From Amyelois transitella (Eukaryota > Arthropoda > Insecta > Lepidoptera > Pyralidae), in contig NC_083506.1 of NCBI RefSeq assembly GCF_032362555.1, positions 8,603,501 to 8,667,500 of the forward strand: a stretch of 64,000 nucleotides of DNA. Direction: 5' to 3'. Positions 1 to 9,743 of the stretch are shown here, one piece after another. Each line of letters begins with the position of its first letter. The first letter of the stretch is position 1. The notes under the pieces are model-generated. The model searched no databases. It was given only the letters and a program-made list of their open reading frames with translations, and was not told where the DNA came from. The translations under genes and the position numbers were made by a program.

Positions 1-660
1 AAACTTCATTTTTCGAAATTGATTGTTTTAAAACTTTAATTTGTGTTGATTATATAAGAACTTACTAGTTCCTGTTATTCATTATACATTAATAAATTGA
101 TTGATATAATTTATACGGCGTTTATTATGACATTAATTGAAAAATTAGTAGAAAAAAAATTATCAATATAAAAAACCGATTATTTTCTTAAGAAAAATCG
201 ATTATTTATTAATCGATTTTTCATACTTAAGAAATAAACTGATTAAATAAAAATTGATTTTTTATCAGCAATGTCCATCCCTACTGTCATATCTTTTGTC
301 AGTGCGGTCTGTGGCAGTGTTGCCACATGTAGAAGTTGGTAGCATTTTTAAGGTAGATCTACCGACTTTGCCCTCAGTCTACCTGTCTACCAACATAAAC
401 ATCAAATCTACCTATTTTTCGAAATTTTCTTACTGTACATACATAAAATGACGCCTCTTTCCAGGAGGGCTAAAGAGGTAGTCTCTGCCAAAATTTTCTT
501 TTTTGTTTTATTTTCTTATTTTTATAATTTTATGAAACGTAAATTTAAATAATTTTATTTATGAATAAAGGAATTAAAAGTAAAAAAAGTTGTCAAAGCA
601 ATTATTGAAAAAAAATATAAAAAAATCTTACTGAAGGAATAGGCGGTATTCTATTAAGAT
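1..660. other. AT-rich intergenic DNA with one LINE-tail fragment
   Basis: Very AT-rich sequence with no convincing gene. Positions about 436-490 carry a degraded copy of the 'catacataaaat...cctctttcc' repeat. That repeat recurs through the window and marks the 3' end of an RTE-like LINE (compare 10600-10675). Nothing else is supported here. Confidence 0.6.
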
Positions 661-672
661 TTAGATAATTTT

Positions 673-960
673 TTGTCAAAAGACTATGCCATTCTTATTT
701 CACCGGTATTGATTTCACCTGAAGAGTTCTGGAAGCATGTTTCATTAATCAAAAAAGGAGACCAGTATCCAATGTTCCCTCTGCAAAGTCAATTCATTAG
801 AAAATTACTGGCACTTCCTTATAGTTGTGCCGATCTTGAGAGATTGTTTTCCTCTATTAATAATATGAAAACACTCTAGAGGCTTTGTTACATACCAAAA
901 GGTTTATCACAAAGAATAATAGGCAGCCTAGTAGTAATCATTTAAAACTTTTTAATAAGA
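673..960 (+). pseudogene. hAT transposase C-terminal fragment
   Basis: A 68-codon open stretch ends in a block resembling the hAT family C-terminal dimerisation domain: the order is FPLQSQFIRKLLALPYSCAD, then LERLFSSINNMKT. In intact hAT transposases this block follows the catalytic core and is followed by a short basic tail. Here the frame stops straight after NNMKTL, and only faint similarity continues to about 960. No catalytic core, BED finger or terminal inverted repeats are visible. I read it as a dead, heavily truncated relic. A domesticated use cannot be excluded but nothing supports it. Confidence 0.55.
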
Positions 961-1165
961 ATATGTAGGTATAAAATAACAAACAATAAATTAAATATTT
1001 ATTTTTTGTTAATTTTTATTTTAAAAAACCTATAAAGTTAAGGTGGTGGTTCTACCTATTTTTGATCTTGGATTCTACGAAAGCGATTCCAATTTCAAAA
1101 ATGGAACTCTTTAGCAATAATAATGAGTAAAAATTTCATTCAATTGTTGTTATTGTAAGTGTAAG

Positions 1166-2162
1166 TTAACTCAACAAGAAAGATCAGTAGACTTCGATTG
1201 GCCTTTCATAATGAAGCCCCATCTCGTGCCACTCTTTACAACTGGTTCAATGAATTTAAGCGTGGTCGGTCTAATCTCACCGATGATCTGCGTGAGGGAC
1301 GGCCTTCTACGGCGACGATTGAAGAAAACATCAGTGTTGTGCGGCGTATGATAGAGGCTGACAAAAGTGTTACTTATCAGCAGATTCGGACAAGTCTAGG
1401 CATTGGTATGAGCCAAATCCATAAAATCCTCCATGAACATTTAGAGGTCAGGAAGCTTTTTGCCCGGAGGATACCCCATAATTTGACTGAGGCCCAAAAA
1501 CGCCGTCGTGTTAATTGGTGCCGTGATATGATTGAAAATTTAATGGAGGTGACTCAAATGCCGTATTCAACATACCTACTTACGGGTGACGAAAGCTGGA
1601 TTTATTGTTATGATTCAGAAACTAAAAGGCAGTCGGCCCAGTGGATGTTTCCGTTCGAGGAGTTTCCCACAAAAGTGAAGAGAGGTCGAAGTGTGGGAAA
1701 AAAGATGGTGGCTTCGTTCTTCGGAAGGACAGGCGATTACGCAACAATTGTTTTAGAGGATCAAAAAACAGTTAATGCAGAGTGGTACACCAATATTTGT
1801 TTGCCACTTGTCTTTGAAAAAGTTCGGGAGAAACGACCTCGCAGTATCAATCCTCCTTCATCACGACAACGCCTCGGCGCACACCGCCAGGCGAACCATA
1901 GACTTTTTAGAGACATCAAATGTGGAATTACTGGGTCACCCGCCATACAGCCCCGACCTTGCACCTGGTGATTTCTATTTATTCCCCAAAAAAAAAAAAA
2001 CTTCGCAGTAAACGTTTTGTGAACGCTGAGGAAGCAGTCGCTGCATTCGAAAGGGCCGTCGAAGAGACACCTAAGGAAGAGTGAGCAAGGTGCTTCTCCC
2101 AATGGTTCCATCGGATGCAGCGATGTATTGACTTAAAGGGACACTATTTTGAAAAGATATAA
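1166..2162 (+). pseudogene. mariner transposase pseudogene
   Basis: This is a decayed mariner-family (DD34D) transposase. The N-terminal helix-turn-helix region is present, including EAPSRATLYNWFNEFKRGR near 1210-1270 and the EGRPSTA linker. The first catalytic Asp is in TGDESWIY, the second in HHDNASAHT (about 1855), and the third in YSPDLAPGDFYLF (about 1945-1985). The copy is broken in at least four places. There is a frame change near 1190, and another near 1840 just before the second Asp. A run of A near 1990 shifts the frame again, and a TGA replaces the Trp expected in the EEW motif near 2082. The normal C-terminus GHYFEKI ends at 2162. It cannot make transposase. Family membership is certain from motifs; the subfamily was not determined. 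Confidence 0.88.
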
Positions 2163-2262
2163 AACTAATATTATAGTAGAATGCTCAGTTTTTGATTTTC
2201 TAAAAAAATTCAGTTTGACCCTCGTACCAGCTTCAACCGATTTTTGGCACATTATTTACAAA
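2155..2262 (+). repeat. mariner 3' end plus flank, inverted partner of 9744-9830
   Basis: The stretch running out of the mariner pseudogene, past 'gaccctcgtaccagcttc' to about 2262, recurs in reverse complement at about 9744-9830. The shared block extends beyond the likely mariner terminus, so the two are copies of a larger repeat or a duplicated locus rather than independent mariner insertions. They bracket the large Helitron palindrome on both sides. Confidence 0.7.
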
Positions 2263-2911
2263 TTTTCTAAAATTAGGCAGCAAAGGCGAAATATGTGTAA
2301 TCTATTACATGTACTACACGAACAGAAAAATTAGCTTCGCTTGCCCATTTTAAAAAAAAATTGGCTCTGTAGATAACGCGTGAAGAGACAACAAGCAAAC
2401 ACTAACTTAAACTTTCTTTCGCATTTATAATATTATTTGAAATTGAAATTAAAATAGTATGAAACTTTCTTATAAAGTTATGGACGTAATGGAATCTCCA
2501 TGAATAAACTGCTTATGTTAATTTGGTAACTAGTACATAAATGTGAAATTTTCCGGTCCAAGGATTTGAATAGCACAACATAATAAGTCCTTTCCGTCGT
2601 ATTTCACCTTAAAGGTATGTAGAATGATGAAGAAGGATGTTTTAACTGTGAACAGGTTACAAACTTTAGAATTTATAATAGGTACCTATTACTTACTTAC
2701 CTAGTCGTGATAAATAAAAACCAAAGAAAGTGAAATGACTAAATAACGTGAACGAGCAATAATTGTTTTTTCTTCAGTAGGTGTACTCATACATAAATCC
2801 TTTACATAGGATGCTATGGCGGTTAGGGAAACAGCTTTTTGATTAGATATCAAAAATATTCTGTGAATTATTCAGCTTCTAAAGTCTTCATCTTCATTCA
2901 TCATATTACAT

Positions 2912-2979
2912 ACATCTATATCTATATCTATCTATATCTATATCTTCTATCTTCTATATCTATACTTATAATAAATCTA
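2912..2979. repeat. TATC-rich microsatellite and 21-bp Helitron 5' stub
   Basis: A run of tatcta/tatctt repeats precedes the Helitron. Positions 2959-2979 repeat the first 21 bases of the Helitron that starts at 2980 (TCTATACTTATAATAAATCT, then A). The 5' terminus is therefore present twice in tandem, once as an orphan stub. Confidence 0.75.
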
Positions 2980-3039
2980 TCTATACTTATAATAAATCTG
3001 TAGAGAGGTCAATTCTGTACATTGAATATATTTTCAAAA

Positions 3040-3307
3040 CTAGCTATGCCTGCGACTTCGTCCGCGTGGAATAGTTATTTTGGGCATCATTGAAGCCCTC
3101 AAGGATGCTCCTTCCCCGATATTTTTCACATCTTCCATTATTTCTTCGCTCCTAATAGTTGCAGATAGACGTTATATAGCCTAAAGCATTCCTCGATAAA
3201 TGGTCTATTCAACACAAAAATAATCTTTTAAATCGAACCAGTAGTTCTTGAGATTAGCACATTCAAACAAACAAACAAACTCTTCAGTTTTATAATATTA
3301 GTATAGA
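3040..3307 (-). mobile_element. small Lep1-type Helitron forming the 3' end of the inner copy
   Basis: Mirror image of 9086-9353. It has TC at 3307 and CTAG at 3040 on the minus strand, 268 bp, with the 'gcggacgaagtcgc' subterminal block. It could once have moved on its own, but here it serves as the 3' terminus of the larger 3,187-bp unit. Confidence 0.75.
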
Positions 3308-3711
3308 TTAATATAAGATCGTGGCAAGTGGAAAGAGGTAATCTCTGCCTACCCCTCCGGGAAAGAGGCATGATTTTATGTATGTATGTACAAATCTAAG
3401 TGCCTATTTAAACTAAAGAAAATATTCTAATATAATTATAATCAGAAATATGTACCTACAACTTACAAAATAAAAAGAAATGAGAATAAAGTTGAAACGC
3501 CTGTGCAATACTGTCTTGCCGTCGTCGGGTCTTCCCATACTCCCTTAAGGGAGTCAGAGTACATTGGTCAGGGTTTTTGGCCCTCTTCAATGGCATCATC
3601 GCTGCCTATGACTGTAGGCAGGTCGATGGGGTGGCCGTGACGGCCTGGGTCTTCACGTCTTCATACACTGGGAGTTCCCATCGGCGGCGGCGTTGTCACT
3701 GGTCGACGACG

Positions 3712-4080
3712 TCAGCCGCGAGGCAGCGAGGGGAGGGTTTCACCCGATGGCCCGGAGGGCGGGCGTGGAGCGGCGCGGTGCCGCGCAGGTGGCTGTGTGA
3801 TGACGCGTCCGCCCTCTCGAATATCTAGGTTCTCCCACTTCAGGTCCCTGAGGATCGTCGAGTTCCTTACGTAGCACGGGGCTCTGTCGACTGCTCTGAG
3901 ACTTTGGTTCTCTTGGGCTCTGAGTCTTCTCCTGTTGGTCTCAGAGCAGAATGCGTACCACGCCGGGGCCGCGTACGTGAGGCGGGATCTGACGTACGTT
4001 TGGTAGATCCCGAGCTTCGTCCTCAGGGGGAGGCTGGAGGAGAGAACTGCGTGAAGTCTCCCCCTGGCTGCCTTGGTCAT
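3712..4080 (-). pseudogene. captured Jockey-type reverse-transcriptase C-terminal fragment
   Basis: Open for 122 codons. It contains LRTKLGIYQTYVRSRLTYAA and PAWYAFCSETNRRRLRAQEN, then YVRNSTILRDLKWENL. This order is typical of the segment just C-terminal to the reverse-transcriptase core in Jockey-clade LINE ORF2 proteins. The catalytic YADD region, endonuclease and the rest of ORF2 are missing. It is a fragment carried inside the inner Helitron and is identical to 8313-8681. It is GC-rich against the AT-rich Helitron around it, which supports capture. Confidence 0.75.
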
Positions 4081-4103
4081 GAAGCTTACGCTCGCCTCCT
4101 GCC

Positions 4104-4112
4104 CCTTTTATA
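4104..4112 (-). promoter_or_regulatory. TATA box upstream of captured RT fragment (inner copy, distal unit)
   Basis: TATAAAAGG on the minus strand, in a GC-rich setting, 24 bp upstream of the ATG at 4080. Mirror of 8281-8289. The match to consensus is strong; promoter activity is inferred. Confidence 0.4.
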
Positions 4113-4699
4113 CCCTGCCGCCGCTAGCCGCGTCGAGCGCGGCAACCGTTACGCAAAAATAATCCTTATAGCATGATTCAGTATTTACGCGCGATGGCTT
4201 GTTAGGGTATTTTATTTCATGTATAAGTTTGGTGTTTCTATACCGATTTCGATGATTCTTTTTTTATTGAATAGGTACTTATATTAATTTTAAGAATAAC
4301 GAATGAGTGTGAGTGTTATTGGTATTATAAACATCAGAGTAAAGAAATATAATCAGAAATCTCCGAACTGCTAAGCTATTAGGAATTAAACGTGTTATTG
4401 TGAGTCAACTATAAAAGATAGACTTATGCTGTCGTGGGATATTTTATTAATAATTTTATGTAGAATATTTCCGTTATACATGGTTTCGCTGTATCTTTAA
4501 CCATTAAGGCTTCACACGCGACGGAAGCTTAAAAAATCAAGTAACTTCTCCCGTTTTCCCAACATTTCCTTTCACTGCTCTGCTCCTAGTGATTGTAGCG
4601 CAATGAAAAGTATACTATAACCTGCTCAGGAGTATGAAGAATACCTGTACTAAGTTTCATTAAAATCCGTCCAGTAGTTTTTGTTTCTATAAAGAACAT

Positions 4700-4732
<33 letters not shown>

Positions 4733-5131
4733 AAATTTACTGATTGCATTTTTGGCATCAGTATCGATCACTAATCACCCCCTGATAGTTATTTTAAAAA
4801 TATATTCCATGTACAGAATTGACCTCTCTACAGATTTATTATAAGTATAGACAACTTACAAAAGAAAAATAAATGAAAATAAAGTTGAAACGCCTGTGCA
4901 ATACTATCTTGCCGTCGTCGGGTCTTCCCACACTCCCTTAGGGGAGTCGGAGTAGATTGGTCAGGGCTTTTGGCCCTCTTCAATGGCATCGTCGCTGCCT
5001 ACGACTGTAGGCAGGTCGATGGGGCGGCCGTGGCGGCCTAGGTCTTCACGTCTTCATACACTGGGAGTTCCCATCGGCGGCGGCGTCGTCACTGGTCGAC
5101 GACGTCGCTGCAAAGCAGCGAGGGGAGGGTT

Positions 5132-5476
5132 TCACCCGACGGTCCGGAGGGCTGGCGTGGAGCGGCGCGATGCCGTGCAGGTGGCTGTGTGATGACGCGT
5201 CCGCCCTCTCGAACATCTAGGTTCTCCCACTTCAGGTTCCTGAGGATAGTCGAGTTCCTCACGTAGCGCAGGGTTGTTTCCGACGACTGCTCTGAGACTT
5301 TGGTTCTCTTGGGCTCTGAGTCTTCTTCTGTTGGTCTCAGAGCAGTATGCGTACCACGCCGGGGCCGCGTACGTGAGGCGGGATCTGACGTACGTTTGGT
5401 AGATCCCGAGCTTCGTTCTCAGGGGGAGGCTGGAGGAGAGAACTGCGTGAAGTCTTCCCCTGGCTGCCTTGGTCAT
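5132..5476 (-). pseudogene. captured Jockey-type RT fragment, frameshifted copy
   Basis: Diverged tandem relative of 3712-4080. The two agree through RAQENQSLRAV, then a one-base difference near 5285 shifts the ORF out of the YVRNSTILR frame, so the C-terminal part reads as unrelated residues. Identical to 6917-7261. Carried in the inner Helitron, with a TATA box at 5500-5508. Confidence 0.7.
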
Positions 5477-5499
5477 GAAGCTTGCACTCGCCTCCTGCC

Positions 5500-5508
5500 C
5501 CTTTTATA
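5500..5508 (-). promoter_or_regulatory. TATA box upstream of captured RT fragment (inner copy, proximal unit)
   Basis: TATAAAAGG on the minus strand, 24 bp upstream of the ATG at 5476. Mirror of 6885-6893. Confidence 0.4.
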
Positions 5509-6884
5509 CCCTGCCGCCGCGAAACGCGTCGAGCGCGGTAACCGTTACGCAAAAATAATTCAGTATTTACGCGCGATGGCTTGTTAGCGTATTTCATTTC
5601 ATTTATAAGTTTTGTGTTTCTATACCGATTTCGATGTTTCTTTTTTTATTGAATAGGTATTTATATGAATTTTTAAGAATTACGAATGAGTGTTAGTCTT
5701 ATTGGTATTATAAACGTCAGAGTATAGAAATATAATCAGAAATCTCCGAACTGCTAAGCTATTAGGAATTACTCGTGTTATTGTGAGTCAACCATGACAG
5801 ATAGACTTATGCTGTCTTGGGATATTTTTTTAATAATTTTATTTAGAATATTTCCGTAATACATGGTTTCGCTGTAGCTTTAACCATTAAGGCTGCACAC
5901 GCGACAGAAGCTTAAAAAATCAAGTAACTTCTCCCGTTTTCCCAACGTTTACTTTCACTGCTCTGCTCCTACTGATTGTAGCGTAATGAAAAGTATACAA
6001 TAACCTGCTCAGGAGTATGAAGAATAACTGTACCAAGTTTCGTTAAAATCCGTCAAGTAGTTTTTGTTTCTATAAAGAACATACAGACAGACAGACAGAC
6101 AGACAAAAATTTTACTGATTGCATTTTTGGCATCAGTATCGATCACTAATCACCCCCTGATAGTTATTTTGAAAATATATTCAATGTACAGAATTGACCT
6201 CTCTACAGATTTATTATAAGTATAGATAACTATCAGGGGGTGATTAGTGATCGATACTGATGCCAAAAATGCAATCAGTAAAATTTTTGTCTGTCTGTCT
6301 GTCTGTCTGTATGTTCTTTATAGAAACAAAAACTACTTGACGGATTTTAACGAAACTTGGTACAGTTATTCTTCATACTCCTGAGCAGGTTATTGTATAC
6401 TTTTCATTACGCTACAATCAGTAGGAGCAGAGCAGTGAAAGTAAACGTTGGGAAAACGGGAGAAGTTACTTGATTTTTTAAGCTTCTGTCGCGTGTGCAG
6501 CCTTAATGGTTAAAGCTACAGCGAAACCATGTATTACGGAAATATTCTAAATAAAATTATTAAAAAAATATCCCAAGACAGCATAAGTCTATCTGTCATG
6601 GTTGACTCACAATAACACGAGTAATTCCTAATAGCTTAGCAGTTCGGAGATTTCTGATTATATTTCTATACTCTGACGTTTATAATACCAATAAGACTAA
6701 CACTCATTCGTAATTCTTAAAAATTCATATAAATACCTATTCAATAAAAAAAGAAACATCGAAATCGGTATAGAAACACAAAACTTATAAATGAAATGAA
6801 ATACGCTAACAAGCCATCGCGCGTAAATACTGAATTATTTTTGCGTAACGGTTACCGCGCTCGACGCGTTTCGCGGCGGCAGGG

Positions 6885-6893
6885 TATAAAAGG
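6885..6893 (+). promoter_or_regulatory. TATA box upstream of captured RT fragment (outer copy, first unit)
   Basis: TATAAAAGG at 6885-6893 lies between a GC-rich block ('gcggcggcaggg') and the ATG at 6917. It is conserved between both tandem units, although the sequence around it differs by several substitutions. Confidence 0.4.
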
Positions 6894-6916
6894 GGCAGGA
6901 GGCGAGTGCAAGCTTC

Positions 6917-7261
6917 ATGACCAAGGCAGCCAGGGGAAGACTTCACGCAGTTCTCTCCTCCAGCCTCCCCCTGAGAACGAAGCTCGGGATCTACCAAACG
7001 TACGTCAGATCCCGCCTCACGTACGCGGCCCCGGCGTGGTACGCATACTGCTCTGAGACCAACAGAAGAAGACTCAGAGCCCAAGAGAACCAAAGTCTCA
7101 GAGCAGTCGTCGGAAACAACCCTGCGCTACGTGAGGAACTCGACTATCCTCAGGAACCTGAAGTGGGAGAACCTAGATGTTCGAGAGGGCGGACGCGTCA
7201 TCACACAGCCACCTGCACGGCATCGCGCCGCTCCACGCCAGCCCTCCGGACCGTCGGGTGA
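6917..7261 (+). pseudogene. captured Jockey-type RT fragment, frameshifted copy
   Basis: Begins MTKAARGRLHAVLSSSLPLR and contains the LTYAAPAWYAYCSETNRRR block of Jockey-clade LINE ORF2 C-termini. The frame shifts near 7108, so the expected YVRNSTILRNLKWENLDVRE segment lies in another frame. No catalytic residues are present. It sits in the first 1.4-kb unit of the outer Helitron. Confidence 0.7.
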
Positions 7262-7660
7262 AACCCTCCCCTCGCTGCTTTGCAGCGACGTCGTCGACCA
7301 GTGACGACGCCGCCGCCGATGGGAACTCCCAGTGTATGAAGACGTGAAGACCTAGGCCGCCACGGCCGCCCCATCGACCTGCCTACAGTCGTAGGCAGCG
7401 ACGATGCCATTGAAGAGGGCCAAAAGCCCTGACCAATCTACTCCGACTCCCCTAAGGGAGTGTGGGAAGACCCGACGACGGCAAGATAGTATTGCACAGG
7501 CGTTTCAACTTTATTTTCATTTATTTTTCTTTTGTAAGTTGTCTATACTTATAATAAATCTGTAGAGAGGTCAATTCTGTACATGGAATATATTTTTAAA
7601 ATAACTATCAGGGGGTGATTAGTGATCGATACTGATGCCAAAAATGCAATCAGTAAATTT

Positions 7661-7693
<33 letters not shown>

Positions 7694-8280
7694 ATGTTCT
7701 TTATAGAAACAAAAACTACTGGACGGATTTTAATGAAACTTAGTACAGGTATTCTTCATACTCCTGAGCAGGTTATAGTATACTTTTCATTGCGCTACAA
7801 TCACTAGGAGCAGAGCAGTGAAAGGAAATGTTGGGAAAACGGGAGAAGTTACTTGATTTTTTAAGCTTCCGTCGCGTGTGAAGCCTTAATGGTTAAAGAT
7901 ACAGCGAAACCATGTATAACGGAAATATTCTACATAAAATTATTAATAAAATATCCCACGACAGCATAAGTCTATCTTTTATAGTTGACTCACAATAACA
8001 CGTTTAATTCCTAATAGCTTAGCAGTTCGGAGATTTCTGATTATATTTCTTTACTCTGATGTTTATAATACCAATAACACTCACACTCATTCGTTATTCT
8101 TAAAATTAATATAAGTACCTATTCAATAAAAAAAGAATCATCGAAATCGGTATAGAAACACCAAACTTATACATGAAATAAAATACCCTAACAAGCCATC
8201 GCGCGTAAATACTGAATCATGCTATAAGGATTATTTTTGCGTAACGGTTGCCGCGCTCGACGCGGCTAGCGGCGGCAGGG

Positions 8281-8289
8281 TATAAAAGG
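8281..8289 (+). promoter_or_regulatory. TATA box upstream of captured RT fragment (outer copy, second unit)
   Basis: TATAAAAGG, 24 bp upstream of the ATG at 8313, flanked by GC-rich sequence. Same arrangement as 6885-6893. Confidence 0.4.
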
Positions 8290-8312
8290 GGCAGGAGGCG
8301 AGCGTAAGCTTC

Positions 8313-8681
8313 ATGACCAAGGCAGCCAGGGGGAGACTTCACGCAGTTCTCTCCTCCAGCCTCCCCCTGAGGACGAAGCTCGGGATCTACCAAACGTACG
8401 TCAGATCCCGCCTCACGTACGCGGCCCCGGCGTGGTACGCATTCTGCTCTGAGACCAACAGGAGAAGACTCAGAGCCCAAGAGAACCAAAGTCTCAGAGC
8501 AGTCGACAGAGCCCCGTGCTACGTAAGGAACTCGACGATCCTCAGGGACCTGAAGTGGGAGAACCTAGATATTCGAGAGGGCGGACGCGTCATCACACAG
8601 CCACCTGCGCGGCACCGCGCCGCTCCACGCCCGCCCTCCGGGCCATCGGGTGAAACCCTCCCCTCGCTGCCTCGCGGCTGA
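8313..8681 (+). pseudogene. captured Jockey-type RT C-terminal fragment, open copy
   Basis: 122 codons, open from MTKAARG to LPSLPRG. It keeps the Jockey-like order LRTKLGIYQTYVRSRLTYAA, RRRLRAQENQSLRAV, then CYVRNSTILRDLKWENL in one frame. It is a short C-terminal piece of a LINE ORF2 without catalytic motifs. Carried in the second unit of the outer Helitron and identical in sequence to 3712-4080 on the other strand. Confidence 0.75.
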
Positions 8682-9085
8682 CGTCGTCGACCAGTGACAA
8701 CGCCGCCGCCGATGGGAACTCCCAGTGTATGAAGACGTGAAGACCCAGGCCGTCACGGCCACCCCATCGACCTGCCTACAGTCATAGGCAGCGATGATGC
8801 CATTGAAGAGGGCCAAAAACCCTGACCAATGTACTCTGACTCCCTTAAGGGAGTATGGGAAGACCCGACGACGGCAAGACAGTATTGCACAGGCGTTTCA
8901 ACTTTATTCTCATTTCTTTTTATTTTGTAAGTTGTAGGTACATATTTCTGATTATAATTATATTAGAATATTTTCTTTAGTTTAAATAGGCACTTAGATT
9001 TGTACATACATACATAAAATCATGCCTCTTTCCCGGAGGGGTAGGCAGAGATTACCTCTTTCCACTTGCCACGATCTTATATTAA

Positions 9086-9353
9086 TCTATACTAATATTA
9101 TAAAACTGAAGAGTTTGTTTGTTTGTTTGAATGTGCTAATCTCAAGAACTACTGGTTCGATTTAAAAGATTATTTTTGTGTTGAATAGACCATTTATCGA
9201 GGAATGCTTTAGGCTATATAACGTCTATCTGCAACTATTAGGAGCGAAGAAATAATGGAAGATGTGAAAAATATCGGGGAAGGAGCATCCTTGAGGGCTT
9301 CAATGATGCCCAAAATAACTATTCCACGCGGACGAAGTCGCAGGCATAGCTAG
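9086..9353 (+). mobile_element. small Lep1-type Helitron forming the 3' end of the outer copy
   Basis: TC at 9086 preceded by A, CTAG at 9350 followed by T, 268 bp. It starts TCTATACTAATATTATAAAA and ends with the 'ccacgcggacgaagtcgcag' block typical of small moth Helitrons. No coding capacity. Confidence 0.8.
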
Positions 9354-9687
9354 TAGGTACATATTTCTGGTTATAATTCTATTAGAATATTTTTTTTAGT
9401 TTAAATAGGCACTTAGATTAATCTATACTTATATTATAAAACTGAAGAGTTTGTTTGTTTGTTTGAATGCGCTTATCTCAAGAACTACTGGTTCGAATTG
9501 AAAATCTTTTTGTGTTGAATAGACCATTTATCGAGGAAGGCTTTAGGCTATATAACGTCCAGCTGCAACTATTAGGAGCGAAGAAGTAATGAAAAATGTG
9601 AAAAAAATCGGGGAAGGAGCATCCTTGAGGGTTTCAATGATGCCAAAAATAACTATTCCACGCGGACGAAGTCGCAGGCACAGCTAG
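9354..9687 (+). mobile_element. tandem repeat of Helitron flank plus second small Helitron (9422-9687)
   Basis: Bases 9354-9421 repeat, with a few changes, the 65 bp at 8934-8998 ('gtaggtacatatttctg...ggcacttagatt'). They are followed by another small Helitron with TC at 9422 and CTAG at 9684-9687, again between A and T. The arrangement is a tandem duplication of flank plus Helitron directly downstream of the large element. Confidence 0.75.
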
Positions 9688-9743
9688 TACATACATAAAA
9701 TCACGCCTCTTTCCCGGAGGGGTAGGCAGACAATAAATAAAAT

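Larger units (their letters stand above)
3040..6226 (-). mobile_element. inner chimeric Helitron (3,187 bp) in antisense orientation
   Basis: Read on the minus strand this segment starts TC at 6226 and ends CTAG at 3040, again exactly between A (3039) and T (6227). It has the same length, 3,187 bp, as the outer copy and is its reverse complement throughout. Pairs of mirror positions sum to 12,393 over the arms without any indel. I saw no mismatch in the stretches compared, and translated blocks are identical. The only part of the inner copy outside the long arms is its first 58 bases, which form the palindrome spacer 6168-6225. The insertion must be very recent. Confidence 0.85.
7543..8940 (+). 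repeat. second tandem 1.4-kb unit of the chimeric Helitron
   Basis: At 7543 the Helitron 5' terminus (TCTATACTTATAATAAATCT) appears again. It is followed by the same order of parts as from 2980/6227: (GTCT)n, the 'cctgagcaggtta' block, TATA box, captured RT fragment, and a tail ending 'caggcgtttcaactttatt'. The two units differ by scattered substitutions, so this internal duplication is older than the nested insertion. The mirror copy lies at about 3453-4850. Confidence 0.75.
2980..9353 (+). mobile_element. outer chimeric Helitron, interrupted by its own antisense copy
   Basis: The element begins with TC at 2980 (A precedes it) and ends with CTAG at 9350-9353 (T follows). These are the A^T insertion and TC...CTRR ends expected of Helitrons. 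Without the insertion at 3040-6226 it is 3,187 bp long (2980-3039 plus 6227-9353). Its 5' end belongs to a family starting TCTATACTTATAATAAATCT, containing (GTCT)n. Its 3' end is a complete 268-bp small Helitron (9086-9353) with the common moth terminus GCGGACGAAGTCGC...CTAG. Between them lie two tandem diverged units of about 1.4 kb, each with a captured Jockey reverse-transcriptase fragment behind a TATA box. No RepHel protein is encoded, so the element is non-autonomous. Confidence 0.85.

Noticed and set aside
4586-7807. 61-aa ORF mirrored at 4586-4771 and 7622-7807
   Set aside because: It crosses the (GTCT)n tract of the Helitron and translates to Val-Cys-Leu-Ser repeats; non-coding transposon sequence.
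3039-9354. Palindrome as purely an assembly or adapter artefact
   Set aside because: Considered seriously because the arms are indel-free with a short spacer. Set aside as the main explanation because all junctions fall exactly on Helitron TC/CTAG ends at A^T sites. Read-level checking is still needed.
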